From NCBI RefSeq assembly GCF_001584325.1, contig NZ_LSAZ01000004.1, positions 1-64,000 of the forward strand: a DNA stretch of 64,000 nt, in the 5' to 3' direction. The DNA comes from Bacillus nakamurai (GTDB lineage: Bacteria; Bacillota; Bacilli; Bacillales; Bacillaceae). The notes below the pieces were generated by a model. That model was not told the origin of the DNA, made no database searches, and was given only the letters and a program-made list of their open reading frames with translations. Below, piece after piece: positions 19,620 through 27,302 of the stretch (its first letter is position 1; each line of letters begins with the position of its first letter). The translations under genes were made by a program, and so were the position numbers.

Positions 19620-20121
19620 TATGAGCGATGTGATGCTCAGAATGCCAGACATATAAACCGAGCGCATTCTCGAGTGTTGTCGTCTCTTTCGTTGCAGGAT
19701 GGAAAAATGTACGTTTAAATTGGGCATCAGTCATGGAGCGCAGCAGATCGGCCCATCTTTTGTGCAAAATCGTTAACAGCTCGATGGAAGCTCCGCAATC
19801 TGCCGTTTTGGAATCATGGAGGTCAGCCCAGCATTTTTCATCATACGGGCGGATCGCCGGCTCTTCCTCGGTTAAGCTCAATTTAAAACGGATATAACCG
19901 TTCATGTGGCTGTCAGCCATATGATGAACCACTTGGCGGACAGTCCACCCCCCATCACGATACGGCGTATCAAGCTGGCTGTCTGACATTGCGATGACCG
20001 CATGTTCAAGCTTCGCCGGCGCATGCTCCAAAGTATTGATCCACTCCTGTCTCTGTTCGGCTGAAATGAATTCGGCCGGCTTGTATTCTCCTATCGGAAA
20101 CTTCAGATTCTCTGTTTTCAT
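19579..20121 (-). CDS. yfiT: YfiT DinB-family metal-dependent hydrolase
   Basis: DinB/YfiT-like four-helix protein of 180 residues. The conserved metal-binding histidines are visible in VVHHMADSH (about 65-73) and WHSEHHIAHI (about 160-169). The ATG at 20121 behind GGAGGAAAC gives the family length; an upstream extension to 20292 overlaps barstar and is not used. YfiT of B. subtilis binds a metal and is a putative hydrolase or bacillithiol S-transferase. Its 3' end overlaps the dead yfiU by 41 bases. Confidence 0.92.
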   Translation of the reverse strand: MKTENLKFPIGEYKPAEFISAEQRQEWINTLEHAPAKLEHAVIAMSDSQLDTPYRDGGWTVRQVVHHMADSHMNGYIRFKLSLTEEEPAIRPYDEKCWADLHDSKTADCGASIELLTILHKRWADLLRSMTDAQFKRTFFHPATKETTTLENALGLYVWHSEHHIAHITELSRRMGWHLS

Positions 20122-20155
20122 ATTGTTTCCTCCCTCTATAAGCGTTGATAGACGA

Positions 20156-20428
20156 TTAAGAAAGTAAGATGGTAATGTCGCAGCCTTCCGCTTTTGCGTC
20201 ACGAAAAACCTGCAGCACCGCTTCGGCCCCGTCCCCTGTATGCCGTTTGCTTTGTTCGAATTGCCTCCACTCCAACACGAGCGGGTACTCAACCCATCCG
20301 GTCAGACAATCCCATAAGGCGTCAAGGTTCTCACCGTAGTATTCGGGAAGGCGGAGTTCTTGTTTTAATGCCTGGTGAAGGTCGCTCATATCTCTGATCT
20401 GTTCCCCATTAATGACTGCTTTGTTCAT
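20156..20428 (-). CDS. Barstar, barnase inhibitor
   Basis: Cytoplasmic inhibitor of the secreted ribonuclease barnase. The 90-residue sequence matches the B. amyloliquefaciens barstar I know, including [28 protein letters not shown] and FEQSK. The inhibitory helix residues Asp35, Trp38 and Asp39 (mature numbering; 36, 39 and 40 here), Cys40 and Cys82 are all present. The ATG at 20428 follows AAAGGAGA. Barnase is not in the window; in this species group it lies elsewhere on the chromosome. Strong evidence for the B. amyloliquefaciens group. Confidence 0.96.
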   Translation of the reverse strand: MNKAVINGEQIRDMSDLHQALKQELRLPEYYGENLDALWDCLTGWVEYPLVLEWRQFEQSKRHTGDGAEAVLQVFRDAKAEGCDITILLS

Positions 20429-20540
20429 GGCTGTCTCCTTTCTCTTTTTCTCACTCTATCAGTTTAGCATCTTCTTCTGAGAGAGTGGCGGATGTTGTAT
20501 ACGCACTCTCCAATCCGTATAAGCGAGAACGGCGGGTCTT

Positions 20541-21632
20541 TCAGCCTGTGTGACCTCGATGCGCCTCCGTGTTTTTACGGATCTGTTTCGGCTGATAAAT
20601 TTTCCCGACAAACAGATACCCGTATGTAAACTTATTCAATATCCATGACACTAAAATGGGGCCTCCCGTGCAGATCGCAAAAAGCAGGAGGATGGCCGCC
20701 GGTAAGGAAAGGGACTGTAGATAGCCCTCCAGCAGATAGCCTAAGATTAAAAAGTAAGTGTGAAGCAGATAGATGGAAAAAGAATAGCTGCTGATGAACA
20801 TCACAACCGCAGGCACCCTTTTCAGCTTTGAAAAGAGATGAAAGCAGAGAAAGATGATACTGACCGCGTAAATCATAATGTCCGGACGTTTTGAGGAAAT
20901 CGTTCCTTCGCTGTTAACATATGAAACTGCAACGATTAATACAGCCGATATGACGGCACTTAAATATACGGCATAGCGGTATTGATTGATCAGCGCCAAA
21001 AAGCGTTTATATTCCTTGCCGCAGTAAAAGGCCAGGCAAAAGTAGAAAAGCCAGCCCGGAAAGGGCACCCAAAAGAACGGAAATATTGAATCCAACCCGG
21101 CTGATGACGGCGGCTGAATGAATGAAAAATAGGTCAAATACACGGCATTGATGACAAAAGAAGCGGACAGCACCAATACGGGAGACGTTTTTTTCAGCCA
21201 GCCGTGCAGCAGCATGTGGAGAATATAAAACTGAAAAATCACGAGGATGAAGTAACCGATAAAGTTGCCTAAAAACACATTTTCTAAGAATTTTCTGACA
21301 AACGAAATAAAACCGCTTTCTTCCTCCATTATACTTTTCATCAAAATCGCATCAAGCGCGGCGATAAACAGAAACGGCACAAAAATGACCTTCCCCCTTT
21401 TCTTTAAAAACCCTGCGGGAACGCCTTCCGGATAAGAGCGTGCAAGCAGAAATTCCGAGATAAAGATAAACGCGGGCGTGCTGAACATCAAAAGCGTCCG
21501 AAACGAATCTACAGTGTGAGCGATTTCTGAGACGGCTTCCTCTTGAATCATCAGCACCATCGTGACGACATGAAGCAGGACGACACTTAAACAAGACAGA
21601 CAGCGAATGACGAAGATTTCTTTTATTTGCAT
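20541..21632 (-). CDS. yfiQ: YfiQ membrane acyltransferase (acyltransferase-3 family)
   Basis: Integral membrane acyltransferase-3 protein of 363 residues with about ten hydrophobic helices. The RCLSCLSVVLLHV N-terminal helix carries the family His, and SYSFSIYLLHTYFL lies near the C-terminus. Relatives O-acetylate cell-surface carbohydrates. The ATG at 21632 follows AAGGGG and lies inside the last codons of the upstream quinone reductase (10-base overlap), so the two are cotranscribed. The acceptor molecule is unknown. Confidence 0.82.
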   Translation of the reverse strand: MQIKEIFVIRCLSCLSVVLLHVVTMVLMIQEEAVSEIAHTVDSFRTLLMFSTPAFIFISEFLLARSYPEGVPAGFLKKRGKVIFVPFLFIAALDAILMKSIMEEESGFISFVRKFLENVFLGNFIGYFILVIFQFYILHMLLHGWLKKTSPVLVLSASFVINAVYLTYFSFIQPPSSAGLDSIFPFFWVPFPGWLFYFCLAFYCGKEYKRFLALINQYRYAVYLSAVISAVLIVAVSYVNSEGTISSKRPDIMIYAVSIIFLCFHLFSKLKRVPAVVMFISSYSFSIYLLHTYFLILGYLLEGYLQSLSLPAAILLLFAICTGGPILVSWILNKFTYGYLFVGKIYQPKQIRKNTEAHRGHTG

Positions 21633-22225
21633 AGTGCGGCCCCTTTTTCACAAGCACGGCGGACTTTGGCGTATGTTTGGCGCAGCCACTTCTCCCGAAT
21701 TTCGGGTGAGCTGTCCTTTACAATTGAGAACAGATTGCGCTCAACTTTTTGAATGCCGCAAAATTGCAAAATGCCTTTTTTTAACGTAATCCAGTCCGCG
21801 TTTTTCCGGAACCATTTTAAGTACCAGTTCGGAGAGTCCGCCGTATAAAAGACCTGGGCTGTCTCTGCGGTGAGCAATCCTTTTACGCGGCCGCTTTCAA
21901 ATGTGTAGGCTTCCCCGGCGACAAGCACCCTGTCAAAAAAGCCCTTTAAAATCGCCGGCACGCCTCCCCACCACAGCGGGTAAATGAGAATGAGATGATC
22001 CGCCTCTTTCATCAGCTTCCGGTATTTCTTTGTTTCAGCGTCCCGGCTCATGTCAGACCGCCTTTTCTCTCCGCCGTACCGCAGGACGGGATCAAATTGA
22101 TCGGCATATAAATCAATAACCGTATACTTTTGGGCGCTGTCCTTTAATGCCATTTTGACATATTTCAGAATAGCAGCATTGAAACTGTTCTGATCCGGAT
22201 TTGCGTAAACAATCACCGTGTTCAT
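21623..22225 (-). CDS. NAD(P)H quinone oxidoreductase, flavodoxin-like fold
   Basis: A 200-residue NQO1/YwrO-type FMN- or FAD-binding reductase, cytoplasmic. The N-terminus VIVYANPDQNSFNAAI is the phosphate-binding loop, and LILIYPLWWGGVPAILKGFFDRV at about 79-101 is the typical family block. The ATG at 22225 follows GGGAGG. It is divergent from a PadR regulator, a common arrangement for reductases induced by electrophiles or quinones. Substrate unknown. Confidence 0.85.
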   Translation of the reverse strand: MNTVIVYANPDQNSFNAAILKYVKMALKDSAQKYTVIDLYADQFDPVLRYGGEKRRSDMSRDAETKKYRKLMKEADHLILIYPLWWGGVPAILKGFFDRVLVAGEAYTFESGRVKGLLTAETAQVFYTADSPNWYLKWFRKNADWITLKKGILQFCGIQKVERNLFSIVKDSSPEIREKWLRQTYAKVRRACEKGAALCK

Positions 22226-22256
22226 ATGGCCCTCCCAGTATTTTTATATTTTTACA

Positions 22257-22269
22257 ATGATTATATCAT
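22257..22269. promoter_or_regulatory. Candidate PadR operator
   Basis: A 13-base inverted repeat ATGAT-TAT-ATCAT sits in the 206-base intergenic region between the divergent reductase and PadR genes, 32 bases from the reductase start. It resembles the short palindromes bound by PadR proteins, but this is inference. Confidence 0.4.
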
Positions 22270-22431
22270 TATGTCATATAAAAGAGGTAAGCACATGGTC
22301 TTGAAGATCCCCTGTATCTTAACCTGCTGCTCACCGCTGTCTCCTGAAAGCCGACGGAATGTAATGGTCTTCTGCGTTTCAGAACTTCCTATGGTATACT
22401 AACTGTCAAATGAGTTGGCTTGGAGGACATC

Positions 22432-22983
22432 ATGAGAATTTTAAAATACGCGATTTTAGGGCTTTTGCGAAAAGGCGAATTGAGCGGATATGATATAACG
22501 AGCTATTTTAAAGAAGAGCTGGGCCAGTTTTGGAGCGCGAAGCACAGCCAGATTTACCCCGAATTAAAAAAGCTGACGGACGAAGGATTTATTACGTTTC
22601 GGACGGCGATTCAAGGGACGAAGCTGGAGAAAAAAATGTACACGCTGACCGAAAGCGGAAAGCGTGAACTTGCTGCCTGGCTGACGAAAAAGGAGCCGAT
22701 TCCGGAAACGGTCAAGGATGAATTTATGCTGAAGGCCTATTTTATTTCGGCTTTAACGAAAGAGGAAGCGGATGATTTATTCACGGACCAGCTGCAAAAG
22801 CGAAAGCTGAAACTGTCTGATCTGGAAAACAGTTATGATGAGCTGATGGCATCCTCTGAGAGGGCCAAATCGTTTTCCTCACCGGATTTCGGCCATTATC
22901 TCGTGCTGACGAAAGCGCTTGAACGTGAACGGAATTATATATCCTGGCTTGAGCACATTTTGGCTCTCATCAAAGAAGCATAA
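22432..22983 (+). CDS. PadR family transcriptional regulator
   Basis: A 183-residue regulator: N-terminal PadR winged helix (LKYAILGLLRKGELSGYDI, then KHSQIYPELKKL recognition region, residues 1-85) and a C-terminal helical Vir_act_alpha_C dimerisation domain. The start is the ATG at 22432 behind TTGGAGG. It probably represses the divergent quinone reductase and yfiQ. Ligand unknown. Confidence 0.88.
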   Translation: MRILKYAILGLLRKGELSGYDITSYFKEELGQFWSAKHSQIYPELKKLTDEGFITFRTAIQGTKLEKKMYTLTESGKRELAAWLTKKEPIPETVKDEFMLKAYFISALTKEEADDLFTDQLQKRKLKLSDLENSYDELMASSERAKSFSSPDFGHYLVLTKALERERNYISWLEHILALIKEA

Positions 22984-22992
22984 ACAACGCGG

Positions 22993-23022
22993 GCGGCTCT
23001 TCAGCAATGAGCCGCTTTTTTT
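22993..23022. terminator. Terminator between padR-type gene and heme O synthase
   Basis: Stem GCGGCTC/GAGCCGC followed by seven T on the plus strand. Confidence 0.8.
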
Positions 23023-23962
23023 ACGACATGAAAAATACGGTGATCAACGAATCAGCCATCATGATCATAAACAATAAACTGAAATAGACGATCGAATAGA
23101 TAAACATCCCCTTCGCCCATTGAATATCATCGGCTGATGTAAAGCCGCGGATACCCTTATACACCCAAATGGCCCCGAGTATCAAAGCAGATACCGCGTA
23201 AAACGGACTGACGTGCACATAAAAAGGCACAAGCAGCGTAACGGCAGCCAAAATCAGAATATAGCGCATCATTTTTATTTTTGTCATGCGGTTGCCTTTT
23301 ATCACCGGCAAAAGCGGGATGCCCGCGGCCCTGTATTCTTCCTTTCGCCTGATTCCGATCGCCCAAAAATGCGGCGGCTGCCACAAAAACATGATGGCAT
23401 ACAAGATCACCGCCGGCATGTCGATATACCCCGTCAGCGCGCAATACCCAATCAATGGCGGGGCTGCACCGGGAAAGCTGCCGATGAATGTGCTCCATAC
23501 AGAATGTCTCTTAAACCAAAGCGTATAGACGACTGCATATAATAAAAAAGCGCTCAGCCCGAGGATGGCGGTCAATATGTTGAGTGAGGCGAGCATGCCC
23601 AGTCCGGCAGCACCCAGACAGGTTCCGAATGTGATAATCGCCGCCGGCGGAATTTTTCCGGTAACGGATGCGCGATTGCGGGTTCGCGCCATTTTGGCAT
23701 CCATGTTTCGGTCAAAGCAGTTGTTAAAGACGGTGCTTGACGCCATGACAAACGCCGTCCCGATCATCGCAATGAGCATGGTGACGAGAATGTTACCATC
23801 GCCTGTTGTGCCAGAGCTTACGTACGCGATCCAAAACCCGACTAATGCGGCGAGTGAATTTGATATGATAATTCCCGGTTTGGCAAGAAGGATAAAGTCC
23901 TTGACGGTCACCCGGGCCGGTTCGTTGTTGTGCTGTTCTGTCCGAACTGCATTTGAATTCAT
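23021..23962 (-). CDS. ctaO: Protoheme IX farnesyltransferase (heme O synthase)
   Basis: UbiA-family membrane prenyltransferase of 313 residues that adds a farnesyl group to heme B, giving heme O for cytochrome oxidases. It has about nine membrane helices and the first Asp-rich motif NNCFDRNMDAKMARTRNR (about 81-98). The ATG at 23962 lies behind AGGGAGA. It is monocistronic and not next to cytochrome oxidase genes, which suggests the second paralogue (CtaO) and not CtaB; the choice between the two is not certain. Confidence 0.8.
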   Translation of the reverse strand: MNSNAVRTEQHNNEPARVTVKDFILLAKPGIIISNSLAALVGFWIAYVSSGTTGDGNILVTMLIAMIGTAFVMASSTVFNNCFDRNMDAKMARTRNRASVTGKIPPAAIITFGTCLGAAGLGMLASLNILTAILGLSAFLLYAVVYTLWFKRHSVWSTFIGSFPGAAPPLIGYCALTGYIDMPAVILYAIMFLWQPPHFWAIGIRRKEEYRAAGIPLLPVIKGNRMTKIKMMRYILILAAVTLLVPFYVHVSPFYAVSALILGAIWVYKGIRGFTSADDIQWAKGMFIYSIVYFSLLFMIMMADSLITVFFMS

Positions 23963-24060
23963 ATTTTGGGTTCTCCCTTTTTTCGCCCATCATAGCAGGA
24001 AGAATCAGAGATGACAATTCTTTTTGTTTATTTTTCACATTATTGTAAATATTAAAATAT

Positions 24061-24100
24061 AAGAAGCCGAATTCCCGGGAATTCGGCTTCTTTCTTTTCT
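24061..24100 (-). terminator. Terminator after the yfiG-yfiI fusion
   Basis: Perfect 16-base palindromic arms (AAGAAGCCGAATTCCC and its complement) ending in T-rich sequence on both sides. Confidence 0.8.
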
Positions 24101-24692
24101 ATTTAAAATCAACCCAGACCGCTCCCTGATCTGCGGAACTGACACAATTCTCAATCCAGGGGATGCCGTTGATTCCCGCCTCTATATCAGGATAAATCAG
24201 CTGCTCCAGCGCGTCAGTGTCACCGCGGTTTTTCACATCTATCGCGATCGCGAACTTCAAATAAATATTTGACCACGCCTCTGACAACCCTTCTGTGTAA
24301 AGAGCCCCCATCCGCTCTTCGGCAAGGCACAGTTCATCTAAATACGGCATGCCTCTGATGAGCTTTTGTGCCGGTTTTCCCTGCACTTCGTACATCAATT
24401 CATCCGGCCGGAGAATCGTCTTGCGGCGCCCGTACCGGTCTGACAGCCTGCCGCCGGCCATGGCGCCGAATGCGGCCCCCAATAAAAGCGAGCTTGCGAC
24501 AAGACCTTCTGTATACGGGTTAAGATTCAGCTGTTCTTTACTCGACATATAAGGCAAAGCGCCATTGATAACGCCTGTGTCATATCCGAAAAGAAGCCCG
24601 CCGAAGGTCGACACAAGTGTCATCATTCTCAGAACCTTTTGATCAGCAATCGCCTGCTTCTTTTTTTCCATGTGAAACTCACCCTTGTTCAT
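24099..24692 (-). pseudogene. Fusion of yfiG 5' end with yfiI 3' end by deletion
   Basis: The first ~94 codons (from the ATG at 24692) are the start of a sugar:proton symporter of the IolT/YfiG type: [20 protein letters not shown] and the [13 protein letters not shown] motif between helices 2 and 3. At about 24411 the frame runs directly into the C-terminal ~100 residues of a Gfo/Idh/MocA oxidoreductase ([29 protein letters not shown] ending), as in yfiI. In B. subtilis the order is yfiG-yfiH-yfiI, so one deletion has removed most of yfiG, all yfiH and most of yfiI. The hybrid product is very unlikely to be functional. Confidence 0.85.
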
Positions 24693-24820
24693 AGAATTTT
24701 CCTTTCTCCTTGCGGCCGGATTTTGCAAACGCTTTCTTGATTGCTTATGAGAATTATAATGGAAGCCGCGCTCTCTCGTCTTTATATTATGGAGACATGT
24801 TTTTGCCCTTTCGAGACATG

Positions 24821-25738
24821 TTAGAGGCCCGGCTGCTCTTTTTGATAGACTGTGACATTCGTCTTTTTATATAGAGAGCGAAACTGTCCGGGAGAGCTGC
24901 CCATCTGCGCCTTGAACACTCTCGTAAAATAGTGGATGGTCAAACCGACCTCTTCGGCAATCTGTTTAATGGACAAGTCCGTTGATTTAAGCAGGGAAGC
25001 CGCTTGTTTCACCCTTTCATGCCGGACAAAGTCGGAATAACTGACGCCCGTTTCCGATACAAACAGCCTGGACAGATGGCGGCCCGAGATATGAAAGTGG
25101 CTTGAGACGCCGGCCAGCAGAAACGGCTGCGATAAATTGTCTTTAATATGAAGTTTGACTTGCGTAAGCAGAGCAGAAGATGTTTCGATTGATTCCTGAT
25201 GAGAAATGAGAGGCGGCAGGGGAGCTGCGGTTTGCAGCAATGTCAAAATAAGCGAGCAGGCCATACTTGTCAGAATTTCTTTTCCAAATGCCTGACCGGG
25301 GCGGGCCGCTTGCAGCATTAATGTTTTCCAAAGCAATACGGCCGGCTCATCCTCTTTGACGGGGATGACGGCTTCGGCTGTCTGTTTGACTTCTTCGATC
25401 ACCCTGATCCACTCCTCACTTGAGGCAGGGCCGATTAATTCAAAGGCGACATAAAGAAGGCTTAAGCCCGTTTCGCTTTTGATTTGGTGGATAACGCCGG
25501 GACGGGTGACAAATATCGTATTTTCTTGGAGAGGATACGTTTTTTCTCCTTCTTCATATTGGCCTTTTCCGCTGACGACAAAGGTGATTTCAAAGAAGGA
25601 GTGCTTATGGATAAGATTATTATAATGCTTCGGCATAGCTCCCCAATAATGAATATGAAAAGCCGCCCCATTTTCTTTTGCATGGTGTACATATTGGTTT
25701 AACGCGATTTTACCTGAAATAAGCTGGTTCCAATTCAA
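24821..25738 (-). CDS. yfiF: YfiF AraC-family transcriptional regulator
   Basis: A 305-residue AraC/XylS regulator. The N-terminal cupin (about 25-110, [25 protein letters not shown]) probably binds a sugar; the C-terminal double helix-turn-helix spans about 190-295 with the signature [20 protein letters not shown]. The start is a TTG at 25738 behind AAGGAGG. It sits upstream of the yfiG-yfiI sugar-use genes, its likely targets, which are now deleted, so the regulator may be an orphan. Confidence 0.87.
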   Translation of the reverse strand: MNWNQLISGKIALNQYVHHAKENGAAFHIHYWGAMPKHYNNLIHKHSFFEITFVVSGKGQYEEGEKTYPLQENTIFVTRPGVIHQIKSETGLSLLYVAFELIGPASSEEWIRVIEEVKQTAEAVIPVKEDEPAVLLWKTLMLQAARPGQAFGKEILTSMACSLILTLLQTAAPLPPLISHQESIETSSALLTQVKLHIKDNLSQPFLLAGVSSHFHISGRHLSRLFVSETGVSYSDFVRHERVKQAASLLKSTDLSIKQIAEEVGLTIHYFTRVFKAQMGSSPGQFRSLYKKTNVTVYQKEQPGL

Positions 25739-25818
25739 TGATACTCCTCCTTAGGCCAAGCATTTTTATCTCAGATTATCCTCTTTCCCGGTCCTTTTCA
25801 AGAAAATTTCAGAAAAAT

Positions 25819-25856
25819 AAAACACCTTGCGCATGTAAGCAGCAAGGTGTTTTATT
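25819..25856 (-). terminator. catDE terminator
   Basis: Stem AAAACACCTTGC/GCAAGGTGTTTT downstream of catE with a T-rich tail on the minus strand. Confidence 0.8.
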
Positions 25857-26714
25857 TTATAGTGTAAACGCGATATGCGCCCCGGAAACCGGATCTTTGA
25901 CGAATATGCCTTCTTGTTTTTCTTCAATCGGATAGCCGGCATCTGTCAGCGCTTTTGTCACCCTTGACAGCTCTTCCGGATGCGGCAGCACGATGGTGTA
26001 ATAGTCCAGTCCGCTGGCGTTCGCCGGTTTCGGCGGCGCGTTTTTTCCGGCCCAAATATTCAGGCCGATATGATGATGATAGCCTCCTGCCGAGATAAAC
26101 AAGGCGGACATGCCTGCGTAATTGCCGACAATGTCAAAGCCGAGTACATCGGTGTAAAAGGCTTTTGCTTCCTGTAAATCAGTGACATGCAGATGAATAT
26201 GGCCGATGACGGTTCCTTCCGGCAGCCGGCTTTCCCGCTCAGCTCCGGCCTCTTCGAGCAGTCCTTCGACATCGACGGGCGCTGTCGTCATGACATAGTT
26301 GCCCTCAGAATCGCGCCGCCACGTGCTGCGGGGACGGTCGGCGTAAATTTCAATGCCGTTTCCGTCCGGGTCAGACAGATAAAGGGCCTCACTCACGGCA
26401 TGATCACCCTGACCGAGCGCAATGCCGTTTTCGATCAGCCGGGCCAGCACAATGCCGAGTTCTTTCCTGTCAGGAAGAAGAATCGCAAAATGGTAAAGGC
26501 CGGTGACTGTTCGTTCAGGCAGGACGACGGCACTCGGGTTTTCTTCAAGCACCAGCAGCACTTGTTTTCCGTCAGCCGATAATTCTGCGGTATGATCCCT
26601 TTGTGAGACGACCTGAAAGCCGATCACATGTTGGTAAAAGGCGAGCGAGCGCTCTAGGCTTTTGATCGTCAGTTTGACATAACCGATTGTTGTATCTTTA
26701 TGAATGCCGGTCAT
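25857..26714 (-). CDS. catE: Catechol-2,3-dioxygenase CatE
   Basis: Extradiol ring-cleaving dioxygenase that detoxifies catechol. The 285-residue protein contains two vicinal-oxygen-chelate modules, at about 7-125 (GYVKLTIKSLERSLAFY) and 165-285 (GHIHLHVTDLQEAKAFY), with candidate iron ligands in the HLHV and HHHIGL segments and a glutamate in the following strands. The ATG at 26714 follows GAAGG; longer upstream starts overlap catD. It forms an operon with catD, induced by quinones and thiol stress through CatR/YodB in B. subtilis. Confidence 0.93.
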   Translation of the reverse strand: MTGIHKDTTIGYVKLTIKSLERSLAFYQHVIGFQVVSQRDHTAELSADGKQVLLVLEENPSAVVLPERTVTGLYHFAILLPDRKELGIVLARLIENGIALGQGDHAVSEALYLSDPDGNGIEIYADRPRSTWRRDSEGNYVMTTAPVDVEGLLEEAGAERESRLPEGTVIGHIHLHVTDLQEAKAFYTDVLGFDIVGNYAGMSALFISAGGYHHHIGLNIWAGKNAPPKPANASGLDYYTIVLPHPEELSRVTKALTDAGYPIEEKQEGIFVKDPVSGAHIAFTL

Positions 26715-26730
26715 TTGAATGCCTTCTTTC

Positions 26731-27135
26731 TTATGCTGAGAAATTTTCTCCCTTTTTTGTTTTGAAAAGGAGCTGGTCGAGTGCAAGCAGACGGCTTCCT
26801 GAAAGAGCTAAGTGAACAGACGCTACTAATAAAATGAAGTCAAATTCTGATCCGCCCATAAATGGAGCCGAAAGCTTCGCCGTAAAGATAGCGCCGATTA
26901 ACGTAATGGCAAACAGCGCGCCGATAACGCGTGTCGCCAAACCGAAAAAGATCAGAACGCCGCCGGCTAATTCAATTGTTGCGATCACATAAACCAAAAA
27001 GGCGGGAAGTCCGATGCTTTGGAAAAATTGCATGGTCCCTTCTAATCCTTGAAATTTTGATAAGCCGTGAACAAAAAAGATAATACCTGTAACAACCCTT
27101 AAAAGTAATGTACCTGCTTCGAATGATTTATTCAT
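26731..27135 (-). CDS. catD: CatD, DoxX-family membrane protein
   Basis: A 134-residue membrane protein with four hydrophobic helices and the DoxX-family motif LLRVVTGIIFFVHGLSKF at the N-terminus. The ATG at 27135 follows AAGGAGG; a longer frame to 27162 is inside the operator region. It is the first gene of catDE, and the catE start lies 16 bases after its stop. It probably works with CatE in catechol and quinone detoxification; the mechanism is unknown. Confidence 0.9.
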   Translation of the reverse strand: MNKSFEAGTLLLRVVTGIIFFVHGLSKFQGLEGTMQFFQSIGLPAFLVYVIATIELAGGVLIFFGLATRVIGALFAITLIGAIFTAKLSAPFMGGSEFDFILLVASVHLALSGSRLLALDQLLFKTKKGENFSA

Positions 27136-27161
27136 AAAATCCTCCTTGAAAATTATTATCA

Positions 27162-27209
27162 CTTACTTTATGTAAGCTAGTATATATACATAACTTGTTT
27201 ACGTCAAGT
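27162..27209 (-). promoter_or_regulatory. catDE promoter with two inverted repeats
   Basis: A SigA promoter is visible on the minus strand: TTGACG (27202-27207), 17 bases, TATACT (27179-27184). Two inverted repeats overlap it: ACTTG-n7-CAAGT (27193-27209) covers the -35, and CTTAC-n5-GTAAG (27162-27176) lies just downstream of the -10. These are the expected places for the MarR/DUF24 repressors CatR and YodB. Confidence 0.75.
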
Positions 27210-27261
27210 AATTTCGTTACATTTATCTAAAAATAACTTAAAAGTACTATAGATCAGCGCA

Positions 27262-27297
27262 AAAAAAGGCCTCCGCACTTTGCCGGAGGCCTTTTTC
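27262..27297 (-). terminator. yfiBC terminator
   Basis: Stem GGCCTCCG/CGGAGGCC flanked by A and T runs, just past the yfiC stop. Confidence 0.8.
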
Positions 27298-27302
27298 CCT
27301 AT

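Noticed and set aside
23157-24014. Several overlapping ORFs on both strands over the heme O synthase gene
   Set aside because: They are shadow frames of the conserved UbiA-family protein with no family features of their own.
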